Assembly: GCA_902783295.1 (NCBI GenBank)
Contig: CACZQT010000258.1
Coordinates: 1-13,136 of the forward strand
DNA from: an uncultured Lachnospiraceae bacterium
GTDB taxonomy: Bacteria > Bacillota > Clostridia > Lachnospirales > Lachnospiraceae
Length of the DNA: 13,136 nt
Direction of reading: 5' to 3'
Part shown: positions 1-7,426 of the stretch, piece after piece
Layout of the letters: every line of letters starts with the position of its first letter
How positions within the stretch are numbered: position 1 is the stretch's first letter
Position numbers and translations under genes: made by a program
The notes under the pieces: generated by a model
Told to the model about the DNA's origin: nothing
What the model saw: only the letters and a program-made list of their open reading frames with translations
Databases searched by the model: none

Positions 1-1
1 G

Positions 2-1573
2 CATCTGTATTACAGCAGCACAAAAGAGGATTATCCCGGTATGACCTTTGCCATGAGCTCTCAGAAGGTGGGAGGGAAGACTGTGGTGCTGGCGGTTTTC
101 AAAGGTACGTCCAGCTGGGATGATATAGTAACAGACGCAAAGTCCCAGCTGGATGGATTCCAACCCGCCGGGAAGCATGCTCTGTCTGAACTGAAGAAGT
201 ACCTGAGCGGTCAGAAGCTGACGTCTAAGAATACGATTCTCTATATTGTCGGCCATAGTTATGGTGGCGCGGTGGCATCGCTGGTGGCGATGAATGCTTC
301 CGGCCTGGCTCCGGAAAAGAGCGTCTTTGTCTATACCTTTGCCAGTCCGAATTACTATATCAACGGGACGTCGTCTACAGGACATGGCAATATTCATACC
401 TATGTGAATGCGGCGGATGCCGTCCCTAAAGTTCCCGCCCGGATTGACTGCGGCAAGCGCGGAAGCGTTTATACGTTTGATTACGGAAAAGATAAGAAGA
501 TCAATTTGGGAAAAATACGCCGCTTCGACCTGGCGTTCCACTATCTGACGGATGGATGGTATTCGAGTTATATTGATCCGCTGAAGGAGCATATGGATTA
601 TACCTATATGTCCATTGTCATGTCTTATATGGGCACGCAGGAAATTATGGACAGCTTTTCGGAGCCGGTTACCATGCCGCTGCTTCCTGCAGCGAAAAGC
701 AGTTCGGCCGGAAAGGTGGTTATATCCTGGAAGAAGGCTTCCCATGTGGATGGATACGAGATCTATGATTCAAGGAAGGAAAACTCTGATTATCAACTGT
801 TGAGCCGGATCGAAGGAAAGAGTAAGACCAGCTATACGGCAGACGGGTTGAGCGGGGGAAAAACCTATTATTTCAAGATACGATCCTTTATCAATGTGAA
901 CGGGGTCAGGGTTACCGGGCGTTTTACCGATCCGGTAAAAACGACGGTAAAAAAAGCTGTCCCTTCACTGAAACTGAACAAGTCATCCTGTACGTTGAAC
1001 GCCGGAGAAAAGATCACTTTGAAGGCCACGCTCAAGAACTCGAAAGATACTGTCAGGTGGACCAGCTCCAGTTCCGGTGTGGCCTCTGTCAGTTCCAAAG
1101 GAAAGGTCACGGCCCAAAAAGCCGGAACGGCAACGATTACTGCTTCAGCCGCCGGTTTATCTGTCTCGTGTAAGGTAAAGGTCAAAAAAATAACGGATCT
1201 TTCGTCTTATTACCGGATGCCGTATAACAAGGTTATCAAAGCCTTTAAGGGCGGTGCCCTGATCACACAGTATGCAGAGTACAACCGGTATCAGTATAAA
1301 GACGCCGTCATATTCTCGTTCCCGAAACCTGTTGCAGAGCCTTCTCAGGCTCCGGCGTCTATCATCATGCTGAAGAAGAATCTGTCCGGCTGTAATCTTT
1401 TCGGAGTTACAATTGGAATGGACCGGGAAAAAGCTTTCCGGAAATTCCGGGCTGCCGGGTTCAGCCGCACCGTTGCTGTAGGAATTACATATTACTGGGA
1501 GGATTCGAAAGGCCGGAACCTGAGTGTGGAAGCTGACAGCAAGGTCAGAAGTATCAGCTTTGGAGCGTGGTAA
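2..1573 (+). CDS. Class 3 lipase with FN3 and bacterial Ig-like (Big_2) domains, 5' partial
   Basis: The reading frame is open from base 2, so the true start lies upstream; the ATG at 41 is internal and 13 residues precede it. Numbering from that Met: a class 3 lipase alpha/beta-hydrolase core covers about 1-200, with FKGT near residue 20 (oxyanion region), the nucleophile elbow GHSYGG at 71-76 (Ser73), a likely catalytic Asp126 in NAADAVPKVP and a likely His184. An FN3-like domain spans about 210-304 (VDGYEIYDS, TYYFKIRS) and a Big_2-like domain about 308-382 (SVSSKGKVTAQKAGTATITA). The last 125 residues are a domain I do not recognise, containing GVTIGMDREKAFRKFRAAGF. The Ig-like domains suggest secretion and surface or polymer binding, but the signal peptide is outside the window. 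It probably hydrolyses acylglycerol or other ester substrates; specificity is unknown. It ends TAA 111 nt before the next gene. Confidence 0.85.
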   Translation, partial: HLYYSSTKEDYPGMTFAMSSQKVGGKTVVLAVFKGTSSWDDIVTDAKSQLDGFQPAGKHALSELKKYLSGQKLTSKNTILYIVGHSYGGAVASLVAMNASGLAPEKSVFVYTFASPNYYINGTSSTGHGNIHTYVNAADAVPKVPARIDCGKRGSVYTFDYGKDKKINLGKIRRFDLAFHYLTDGWYSSYIDPLKEHMDYTYMSIVMSYMGTQEIMDSFSEPVTMPLLPAAKSSSAGKVVISWKKASHVDGYEIYDSRKENSDYQLLSRIEGKSKTSYTADGLSGGKTYYFKIRSFINVNGVRVTGRFTDPVKTTVKKAVPSLKLNKSSCTLNAGEKITLKATLKNSKDTVRWTSSSSGVASVSSKGKVTAQKAGTATITASAAGLSVSCKVKVKKITDLSSYYRMPYNKVIKAFKGGALITQYAEYNRYQYKDAVIFSFPKPVAEPSQAPASIIMLKKNLSGCNLFGVTIGMDREKAFRKFRAAGFSRTVAVGITYYWEDSKGRNLSVEADSKVRSISFGAW

Positions 1574-1594
1574 TAATTCCTTTTAGCGGCCTGC

Positions 1595-1658
1595 ATGAGA
1601 ATGATATCCAGGCGCTGTCCTGGGGCAGGAATGAGAAGGATATCCGGGTTCTGCCCTG
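1595..1658 (+). repeat. Imperfect 28-nt direct repeat, 36-nt period
   Basis: Two copies, 1595-1622 and 1631-1658, match at 23 of 28 positions; both begin ATGAGAA and contain GATATCC and CTGYCCTG. They lie in the 110-nt gap between the lipase stop and the kinase-like gene. The second copy also takes part in a hairpin (GGGCAG at 1623-1628 with CTGCCC at 1651-1656), and the first contains a CCAGG/CCTGG hairpin. The hairpin lacks a T run, so it is a weak terminator candidate. Function unknown. Confidence 0.5.
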
Positions 1659-1683
1659 ATACAGAAAAACAGGAGAAAAGAAG

Positions 1684-2319
1684 ATGCGCATCATTACCGT
1701 CAGCAGACAGTTTGGCAGCGGGGGAAGAGAGCTTGGAAAAAGGCTTTCGGATGTACTCGGCTGGGATTATTACGACAGGGAAATCATAGAAACCCTGGGA
1801 GAAGAGCATGGGATGGACCCGGATCATGTGCAGCGGGCACTTTCCAATCACGGCTGGCATAACGTCCAGCTGACCTATAAGAACAGCTTTGCCCATCTGG
1901 GATTCGATCATGGGATCCGTACCCGGCTGCTTCTGGGACAGAAAGAAATCATCCGAGAGATTGCGAAAATGGGGAATGATTTTGTGATCGTCGGGCGGGA
2001 TGCGGATGTAATACTGCAGGACTACAGCCCGTTCCGCGTCTTTGTCTGTGCAGATCAGGCCGCCAGGCTGAAACGCTGCATGGCTTATGAGGAAAGGAAG
2101 CCGGAAGAGTCCCGGCTGACAGAAAGGGAGATTCTCCGCAACATCCGCCGCATAGATAAGAACCGTGCCCATACCCGTGAAATCCTTACGGGGAAAGCCC
2201 ATGGAGACAGCAGTATGTTTGATCTGACGGTAAATGCTGCAGGCCGGGATCTGAAACCACTGGCTCAGGCACTGGCAGCGTTTGCCATGAGCTGGTTTGA
2301 GGAGGGCGGTATTTCATGA
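1684..2319 (+). CDS. Cytidylate kinase-like family protein
   Basis: This 211-residue protein matches the cytidylate-kinase-like P-loop family (Cytidylate_kin2 type) common in Clostridia. It begins IITVSRQFGSGGRELGKRL, a P-loop-like phosphate-binding segment at 7-20, followed by YYDREII at 29-35. A GRDAD segment at 104-108 and the basic stretch RRIDKNRAHTREI at 155-167 correspond to nucleotide- and phosphate-binding parts of NMP kinases. It is clearly related to CMP kinase but distinct from housekeeping Cmk, and the substrate of this family is not established. AGGAGAAAAGAAG before the ATG gives a good ribosome binding site. Its stop overlaps the start of the MATE gene (ATGA), so the two are translationally coupled. 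No membrane segment or signal peptide: cytoplasmic. Confidence 0.85.
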   Translation: MRIITVSRQFGSGGRELGKRLSDVLGWDYYDREIIETLGEEHGMDPDHVQRALSNHGWHNVQLTYKNSFAHLGFDHGIRTRLLLGQKEIIREIAKMGNDFVIVGRDADVILQDYSPFRVFVCADQAARLKRCMAYEERKPEESRLTEREILRNIRRIDKNRAHTREILTGKAHGDSSMFDLTVNAAGRDLKPLAQALAAFAMSWFEEGGIS

Positions 2320-3698
2320 AAAAACTGTCCGGAGAACGGAAAAAGGCTCACTTTGGGGCAAGAGATCTGACGACGGGAACTGTCTGGAAACAGCTGATCC
2401 TCTTTTTCCTTCCGATTGCGGCCGGTACCTGCATTCAGCAGCTGTATAATGCCGTGGATGGTCTGATCGTAGGCCGCTTTGTCGGTACTGTGGCGCTGGC
2501 AGCTGTGGGCGGAAGTTCTGCCCAGATCATCAATCTGCTGATCGGCTTTTTTGTCGCGACAACCGCCGGAGCTTCCGTGGTTATAGCCCAGGTGTACGGT
2601 GCGGGGCGGGAGGAGGATGTCCGTATTGCCGCAGGGAATGCGCTGGCCGTTTTCGCACTTTTAGGCGTTGTCCTTCTGGGGATCGGACTGGTGGCTTCTC
2701 CCGCCATGCTCCGCCTGCTTCAGACACCGGAGGATACTCTGCCCGGCTCTGTACTTTATCTGCGGATTTATTTCCTGGGCGTGCCTGCCGTGCTTCTTCT
2801 GAATATGGAATCCAATATGCTCCGTTCCGTAGGCGATTCCGTGAGTCCCTTCCTTTACATGGTTGTCGGCTGTATCACCAACATTGTGCTGGATACGGTT
2901 TTCGTGGTGGTTTTCCACTGGGGGATCGCCGGTGTCGCCGCTGCTACGGTGGCTGCCCAGGTGGTGAACATGCTTCTGCTGACGCGGAAACTCATGTGCA
3001 CTGAAGAATCCTACCGGCTGAGTTTCCGGGAACTGAAGCTGAAAGGGATCTACCTGAAAAATATGTTCCGGCTTGGCCTTCCTTCCGGCCTGCAGAATTC
3101 CATGTACGGTATTTCCAACATGATTGTGCAGATCGGCGTCAATTCCCTGGGAACCATTGTTGTGGCTTCCTGGGCCATGACCGCGAAGACAGACGGTATT
3201 TACTGGGCGGTCAGCAATGCCCTGGGCACGGCCATCACCAGTTTTATAGGGCAGAACATAGGCGCCCGGAAAAGGGACCGCATTCAGCTGTGCATTAAGC
3301 AGGGCATGATTCTGTCTCTTGTGACGGCGGCGGGCTTAAGCACTTTGATTATGGTGCTGGGCAAACCCATGCTGAGGATTCTTACGACGGATCCAGCGGT
3401 GATTGATACGACCTATGAGATGATGGGCTACTTTGTTCCGTTTTATTTTATCTGGTCGGTCATCGAGGTGCTGTCAGCAGTGCTTCGCGGCTCCGGAGAC
3501 GCGGTACGCCCGGTTATTATCATCGGCCTGGGAATCTGCCTGCTCCGGATTGTCTGGGTATTTACCATCTTTGCGAAATTCCATACGCTGCCGGTACTCA
3601 GTGCCTGCTACGCAGTATCCTGGAGTGTTACGGCGATTGCCATGTTCCTCTATTTCCGAAGGGGAAACTGGCTGGAACGCCATATCGTAGACGGCTGA
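2316..3698 (+). CDS. MATE family multidrug/Na+ or H+ antiporter
   Basis: This 460-residue integral membrane protein has about 12 hydrophobic segments in two homologous halves, the usual MATE size and layout. The N-terminal region has WKQLILFFLPIAAGTCIQQLYNAVDGLIVGR and then ALAAVGGSSAQIINLLIGFF, typical of the clostridial MATE family; the second half repeats the pattern (GLPSGLQNSMYGISNMIVQIGVNSLG). It should export cationic drugs, metabolites or toxic compounds in exchange for Na+ or H+; substrate cannot be told. The start ATG overlaps the upstream stop by 4 nt, with GGAGG near 2300-2304 as ribosome binding site inside the upstream gene. The strong hairpin at 3732-3783 ends the transcript. 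Confidence 0.92.
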   Translation: MKKLSGERKKAHFGARDLTTGTVWKQLILFFLPIAAGTCIQQLYNAVDGLIVGRFVGTVALAAVGGSSAQIINLLIGFFVATTAGASVVIAQVYGAGREEDVRIAAGNALAVFALLGVVLLGIGLVASPAMLRLLQTPEDTLPGSVLYLRIYFLGVPAVLLLNMESNMLRSVGDSVSPFLYMVVGCITNIVLDTVFVVVFHWGIAGVAAATVAAQVVNMLLLTRKLMCTEESYRLSFRELKLKGIYLKNMFRLGLPSGLQNSMYGISNMIVQIGVNSLGTIVVASWAMTAKTDGIYWAVSNALGTAITSFIGQNIGARKRDRIQLCIKQGMILSLVTAAGLSTLIMVLGKPMLRILTTDPAVIDTTYEMMGYFVPFYFIWSVIEVLSAVLRGSGDAVRPVIIIGLGICLLRIVWVFTIFAKFHTLPVLSACYAVSWSVTAIAMFLYFRRGNWLERHIVDG

Positions 3699-3713
3699 AG
3701 TACGAACTGTTTC

Positions 3714-3727
3714 CTGCAGTACTGCAG
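3714..3727. repeat. 14-nt perfect palindrome
   Basis: CTGCAGTACTGCAG is its own reverse complement and lies 15 nt after the MATE stop codon and just before the terminator hairpin. It could be a small extra hairpin at the 3' end of the MATE mRNA or a protein-binding site; nothing decides between these. Confidence 0.4.
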
Positions 3728-3731
3728 AGGT

Positions 3732-3783
3732 TATAAACGAAAGAAGCATCCCATATTCTGACGGGATGCTTCTTTCGTTTATA
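3732..3783. terminator. Bidirectional intrinsic terminator between convergent genes
   Basis: A perfect 21-bp inverted repeat has arms 3732-3752 and 3763-3783 around a 10-nt loop (ATATTCTGAC). Each arm is GC-richer near the loop (GCATCCC / GGGATGC) and ends in an A/T-rich tract, so either strand gives a hairpin ending in a T-rich stretch (TTCTTTCGTTTATA). It lies between the MATE gene (+) and the response regulator (-), so it can end both transcripts. Confidence 0.85.
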
Positions 3784-3846
3784 CGAGGAAATTCCTCCGT
3801 ATTTCTTATACGGCAAAAACCTTCCGGGGGATATTGTTGTTATGGA

Positions 3847-5409
3847 TCAGGATGTAAACCTTTTCCGGTATTCTTCCGGGGTAATGCCGGTTTTTTTCTT
3901 GAAAATACGGAAGAAATACTTGGGGTTGTCATATCCCACAGCCCGCGAAACCTGGTACATTTTCCGGCTGGTTCCGGCAAGGAGCTCCTTGGACTTCTCT
4001 ATGCGGACCTCGTTGAGATAGTCGATAAACTTCATTCCTGTTTTCTGGCGGAACAGGGTGCTGAGATAGCTCCGGTTCAGATAGAAGAGGGAAGCTATAA
4101 AATCCTGGGTCAGCTCTTTCTGGTAGTTGCGCTGTATATAGGTTTTAACTTTTTCAATGACATCTTCGCCTGCATAGACGCTGTTTTCTTTCAGCAGAGA
4201 GGCAACGTTTACGAAAAACTGCTGGTAATAATGCTCCAGATCGTCGATGCGGAACATCTGGAGTACTACATTCTGCATACTGCCCGAGGAGGATTCGCTT
4301 CCCTGTTTGAGGTAGAAGCTGAGCATCTGCCTGCACTGGCCGGAAAGATAGTAGCAGTAGTATTTTGCATCTCTCAGTGTAAACCCGGGGAGCTCGCGAA
4401 ACCAGGAAAACAGTTCTCCGGTAAGGCTTTCAACCTCACTTGTCATTCCGGCTTCCACACGGAAAAGAAACTCATCCTCCTTCTCCCAGACTACCTGGCG
4501 GGGCGTGGTCTCTCCCTGCCAGGTAAAAGCCTGGCGGGAAGGATTTTTCAATTCCTGCCCGTCAAGAGCGGCAGAGGATTCTTCGAAAGCAAGGTGAAGT
4601 TCTTTCAGGTCGCTGTGGATATTGCTGATGCCGATCGACAGAGTCATTCCGTACTGTGCTGATTCCCGGATCAGAGAATCGCAGATCTGGTTTACCAGAT
4701 TCTGCGGACTCACGGCGCCGGCGTTCGGAAGAAAGAGAATCAGAAAACCGCCTGGAGAGGATTCTCCTCCGGGAAGAAAGAGCGCCAGATCTCCGAAACC
4801 GCCGTCGTTCAGCCACTCCTGAATGTCAAAAGAAGTCTGAAGGCCGGAAAAACTACAGGTCAGAAGGATCAGCCGATGTGTATCATTTATGAACTTCAGG
4901 CGCTGTGAAGAGATGGAAGTATCCCCGGTATGATATCCGTAGACCAGATTGGTCAGATACTGCCTGTCGTATTCATAATAGGCAGCTTCTTTCTGCTCAT
5001 AACTGTCAGCCAGTTCCCTGGAGATGACGGCAGAGTTTTCCAGTCTCGAAACAGCCCGCCGGACGCAGTCCTGGATGGTTTCTTTGCTGAAGGGCTTCAG
5101 CAGGTAATCGATGGCGTCGGCGGATATGGCATGCTTGATGTAATCAAAATCACGGTACCCGCTGATGACGATCAGGGGCATGCCGGGATAATGTTCCGCC
5201 AGAAAGGGGAGGAGCTGCGTGCCGTCCATTCCGGGCATCTGCATATCCAGTATCACAAAATCCGGCCTCAGTTTCCGGATCAGTTCAATACCGCTTTCTC
5301 CGTCCCCTGCTTCCCCGATGCATTTTACGATATCCTTTATGGGTTCCAGCTTTTTGATTGTTCCCTTCCGGATCAGGGATTCGTCATCTATTACGATAAA
5401 GCTATACAT
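3847..5409 (-). CDS. YesN-like response regulator with AraC-type DNA-binding domain
   Basis: This 520-residue regulator has a CheY-like receiver at about 1-122: acidic pocket D8, D9, E10, phospho-acceptor D55 in ILDMQMPGMDG, S83 in VISGY and K105 in LLKPF. A central region (about 125-415) contains SIGISNIHSDLKELHLAFEESSAAL, reminiscent of the degenerate GGDEF-like domain of CdaR/PucR-type regulators. The C-terminus (418-520) is an AraC/XylS double helix-turn-helix (FIASLFYLNRSYLSTLFRQKTG, then VSRAVGYDNPKYFFRIFKKKTGITPEEYR). It is the natural partner of the histidine kinase upstream on the same strand and probably activates the divergent sugar-transport promoter. Start ATG at 5409 has a strong G-rich Shine-Dalgarno (AAAAGGGGGGG, 9 nt before the ATG). 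A terminator lies between it and the kinase, so it may be partly uncoupled from kinase transcription. Confidence 0.93.
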   Translation of the reverse strand: MYSFIVIDDESLIRKGTIKKLEPIKDIVKCIGEAGDGESGIELIRKLRPDFVILDMQMPGMDGTQLLPFLAEHYPGMPLIVISGYRDFDYIKHAISADAIDYLLKPFSKETIQDCVRRAVSRLENSAVISRELADSYEQKEAAYYEYDRQYLTNLVYGYHTGDTSISSQRLKFINDTHRLILLTCSFSGLQTSFDIQEWLNDGGFGDLALFLPGGESSPGGFLILFLPNAGAVSPQNLVNQICDSLIRESAQYGMTLSIGISNIHSDLKELHLAFEESSAALDGQELKNPSRQAFTWQGETTPRQVVWEKEDEFLFRVEAGMTSEVESLTGELFSWFRELPGFTLRDAKYYCYYLSGQCRQMLSFYLKQGSESSSGSMQNVVLQMFRIDDLEHYYQQFFVNVASLLKENSVYAGEDVIEKVKTYIQRNYQKELTQDFIASLFYLNRSYLSTLFRQKTGMKFIDYLNEVRIEKSKELLAGTSRKMYQVSRAVGYDNPKYFFRIFKKKTGITPEEYRKRFTS

Positions 5410-5469
5410 AAAGTCAGTCCCCCCCTTTTATGCCGTACAGTCTTTCTCCGGATTCATAGATCCCTGCAG

Positions 5470-5495
5470 CATCGGCCTTTGGAAAAATGCCGATG
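5470..5495 (-). promoter_or_regulatory. Leader hairpin upstream of the response regulator
   Basis: A perfect 7-bp inverted repeat, CATCGGC (5470-5476) and GCCGATG (5489-5495), encloses a 12-nt loop about 60 nt upstream of the regulator start. It lies downstream of the kinase terminator on the - strand, in the stretch that would hold the regulator's own promoter or leader. I found no convincing -35/-10 pair here, so the role is open. Confidence 0.35.
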
Positions 5496-5523
5496 GAATC
5501 AGGGCTTCCTTGCGCATTCACCG

Positions 5524-5561
5524 GAGGAAAACGAAAGAAACACTGGTTTAATCAGTGTTTC
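5524..5561 (-). terminator. Intrinsic terminator after the sensor kinase gene
   Basis: Read on the - strand, GAAACACTG (5561-5553) pairs perfectly with CAGTGTTTC (5545-5537) around a 7-nt loop, followed directly by the T-rich run TTTCGTTTTCC. It starts 1 nt after the kinase stop codon, an ordinary position for a Rho-independent terminator, and separates the kinase from its regulator. Confidence 0.72.
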
Positions 5562-5562
5562 C

Positions 5563-7302
5563 TCAGCTTTCCTGAATCAGCGGAAGCCGGATCTGGATAT
5601 TGGTCCATTCGCCCTGCTGTGTCGTAACTGTAAGGCCGTATCCCCTTCCATAGTACAGTTCGATACGGGAATGTATGTTCTTCAGGCCGATCCCCTGTTT
5701 TGTCCGGTGTCCGAGCTCGCTGAAGGAAGGCTCTTCGTGAAGGCTGTTCTGCAGCTTTTCCAGTTCTTCCGGAGCCATTCCCTGCCCGTTGTCAAGGACG
5801 TCCAGAAGAATACATCCGTCGCTCGTGCGGCCGGAGATACGGATGGTATCCCCGCAGGTGCAGTATTTCAGCCCGTGATAGAGTGCGTTTTCCACGAGCG
5901 GCTGAAGGATCAGCTTCAGCACTTTCAGCTGGCGGAATTCTTCCGTCATATCCGTCTCCAGCGTGAAACGGTGGTCAAAACGGATCAGCTGGATGGTGAC
6001 ATAATCCTTTACGTGGTTCAGCTCTTCCTCGATCGTAACGACTTCGCTTCGGGTTTTCAGCGTATACCGGAACATATTGCCAAGCGCCAGGGACATGACG
6101 GCGATGTCCTCGTTGTCACAAAGCTCCGCCATGCTGTTGATGGACTCCAGCGTGTTGAACAGAAAGTGAGAATTGATGCGGGCTTCCAGGGATTTCATCT
6201 GTGCATCCAGAATGATGAGCTTGTCCTGGTAGTCCTGTTTGACAGCCAGATTCAGCGATTCCACCATGTTGTTGTACTCGTTGTACAGGATCCCGATTTC
6301 GTCCGTACGGTTCAGATAGCGGGTGGAAGAGATCAGTGTATGTCCTTTCTGGGAAGCCATTTTGCGGCTCAGATGGCTGATGGGTTCTACCATATAGTTG
6401 GCGATCAGGAAAGAGAAGATGATGACTCCGGCGATGCAGCTGACCCCGATCAGGATCAGCAGCATACCTGTTACGCTGAATTCCCGGAAAAGAGTGTCGT
6501 AGTCGACCGTGACGGAAAGACGGAGAGGTTCCAGATTCAGCATGGTCTGGCTGGTTTTTACATTTTTGCTGTTTGCATCCGGAATGCCTCCGGAATGATT
6601 GGTATAGAGAGCTTCCCCGGTCTCAGCATTGTCTACTGTAACCAGCGTAATATCCGGCATGGTATTGACAGAGGAGAGATCGAACATTTCCAGGCCGCAG
6701 TCGATCAGGAGGATGCCCATCAGCTTGTGGGAATATACATCTTTCAGGCATTGAGAGATAAAGACAGACTGCTTTTTTCCGGTGAAAACCGGGTGCCTGG
6801 CAGGAGAACTGACGTAGTATCTGCCGTCGAGCTGCAGGGTTTCCTGATACCAGTATTCCCCTTCGATATCATATCCGATGGGAATGGTACCGTTTTCACC
6901 GTTGGTATAGTCAAACACATAACCGCAGGGGGTGATGATGTAAATTCCGTAGATGCTGCCGTTTCCCAGAAGAAGGCTGTGGCAGGTGCGGCCTATGGTT
7001 TTATAGGTTTCGTAGTACTGATAGGAATCCGGTGTGTTTTCCTTGTCGGAATATTTTTTCAGATCCTGGAGCAGGCTGGTGCCGTCTGTGTAGTAATAGT
7101 TGAAAGACCCGTACACGTTCCTGACACTGTCCAGGACGCGGTTGGCTTCCTCTGCAGCGTTCTCAAAAAGGCGGGAGGAAATCTCATCCATCCGCTGATA
7201 GGTAGTCTGCACATAACGCTGATAGGAAAAAAGAGTCAGGATTAATAACGGCAGGGTAGCCATGCCGGCAAAGAGCAGAAAAATCTTCGTGCGAAGCTTC
7301 AA
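5563..7302 (-). CDS. YesM-like sensor histidine kinase (TTG start)
   Basis: This 579-residue membrane kinase of the LytS/YesM type has TM1 at about 6-26, an extracytoplasmic sensing domain at about 30-273 (probably Cache-like), TM2 at about 277-303, a HAMP linker at about 304-358, a His_kinase domain with ARINSHFLFNTLESIN (phospho-acceptor H379) and an HATPase_c domain (N-box QPLVENALYHG with N472, DNGQGM at 504-509, GIGLKNIHSR at 537-546). The usual NPHFLFN box has Ser378 in place of Pro. The start is TTG at 7300-7302, chosen because AGGAGGG ends 6 nt upstream and the hydrophobic N-terminus follows at once. The frame stays open 400 codons further upstream, but that part is antisense to the binding-protein gene. 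It divides the intergenic promoter region with the divergent transporter operon and should sense the operon's sugar or its binding protein. Confidence 0.93.
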   Translation of the reverse strand: MKLRTKIFLLFAGMATLPLLILTLFSYQRYVQTTYQRMDEISSRLFENAAEEANRVLDSVRNVYGSFNYYYTDGTSLLQDLKKYSDKENTPDSYQYYETYKTIGRTCHSLLLGNGSIYGIYIITPCGYVFDYTNGENGTIPIGYDIEGEYWYQETLQLDGRYYVSSPARHPVFTGKKQSVFISQCLKDVYSHKLMGILLIDCGLEMFDLSSVNTMPDITLVTVDNAETGEALYTNHSGGIPDANSKNVKTSQTMLNLEPLRLSVTVDYDTLFREFSVTGMLLILIGVSCIAGVIIFSFLIANYMVEPISHLSRKMASQKGHTLISSTRYLNRTDEIGILYNEYNNMVESLNLAVKQDYQDKLIILDAQMKSLEARINSHFLFNTLESINSMAELCDNEDIAVMSLALGNMFRYTLKTRSEVVTIEEELNHVKDYVTIQLIRFDHRFTLETDMTEEFRQLKVLKLILQPLVENALYHGLKYCTCGDTIRISGRTSDGCILLDVLDNGQGMAPEELEKLQNSLHEEPSFSELGHRTKQGIGLKNIHSRIELYYGRGYGLTVTTQQGEWTNIQIRLPLIQES

Positions 7303-7344
7303 GTCCGTCCCTCCTGAAAAAAATACACCGAACCATCCAACAAA

Positions 7345-7373
7345 AGTGTACCATGGATCTGTTAGAATGTAAA
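7345..7373 (-). promoter_or_regulatory. Predicted sigma-A promoter for the sensor kinase
   Basis: On the - strand TTTACA (7373-7368; 5 of 6 to TTGACA) is followed by exactly 17 nt and TACACT (7350-7345; 4 of 6 to TATAAT). Transcription would begin near 7338, giving a leader of about 36 nt that contains the AGGAGGG Shine-Dalgarno. The -35 box overlaps the predicted -10 of the divergent operon. Confidence 0.55.
7360..7368 (+). promoter_or_regulatory. Predicted extended -10 of the sugar-transport operon promoter
   Basis: TGTTAGAAT reads as an extended -10 (TG, one base, then TAGAAT at 7363-7368, 5 of 6 to TATAAT). No recognisable -35 lies 16-18 nt upstream, as expected for a promoter needing an activator such as the AraC-type regulator. 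Transcription would begin near 7375, about 80 nt before the binding-protein ATG. Confidence 0.45.
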
Positions 7374-7389
7374 CATGAAGAAACGAGAT

Positions 7390-7426
7390 CTTCCGTACGG
7401 GCCGGATGAATTCGTCCCGGCGGAAG
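7390..7426 (+). promoter_or_regulatory. Hairpin in the 5' leader of the binding-protein mRNA
   Basis: CTTCCG (7390-7395) pairs with CGGAAG (7421-7426), and inside it CGGG (7398-7401) pairs with CCCG (7416-7419), with a small asymmetric bulge and a 14-nt loop. It ends 12 nt before the AAAGGAGG ribosome binding site and no T run follows. A 5' mRNA-stabilising structure is more likely than a terminator. Confidence 0.45.

Noticed and set aside
1595..1789. 64-codon + strand frame starting in the leader repeat
   Set aside because: It overlaps the kinase-like gene in another frame and has no good ribosome binding site; the repeat is described as a nucleotide feature instead.
1492..2202. 236-codon open frame on the - strand
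   Set aside because: Lies across the lipase end and the kinase-like gene on the opposite strand; no motif or ribosome binding site.
3766..4662. 298-codon open frame on the + strand
   Set aside because: Antisense to the AraC-type domain and central region of the regulator, starts inside the terminator arm, no recognisable motif.
4930..7245. 771-codon open frame on the + strand
   Set aside because: It is antisense to the response regulator and kinase, both of which show full domain motifs. Its composition (rich in H, Q, F, V, D) is typical of a codon-bias shadow, and it has no domain I recognise.
7368..7392. Possible CcpA (cre) site around TGTAAAC and GAAACGAGATCTTC
   Set aside because: Neither alignment keeps the central CG with correct flanking spacing of the cre consensus, so it is not reported as a site.
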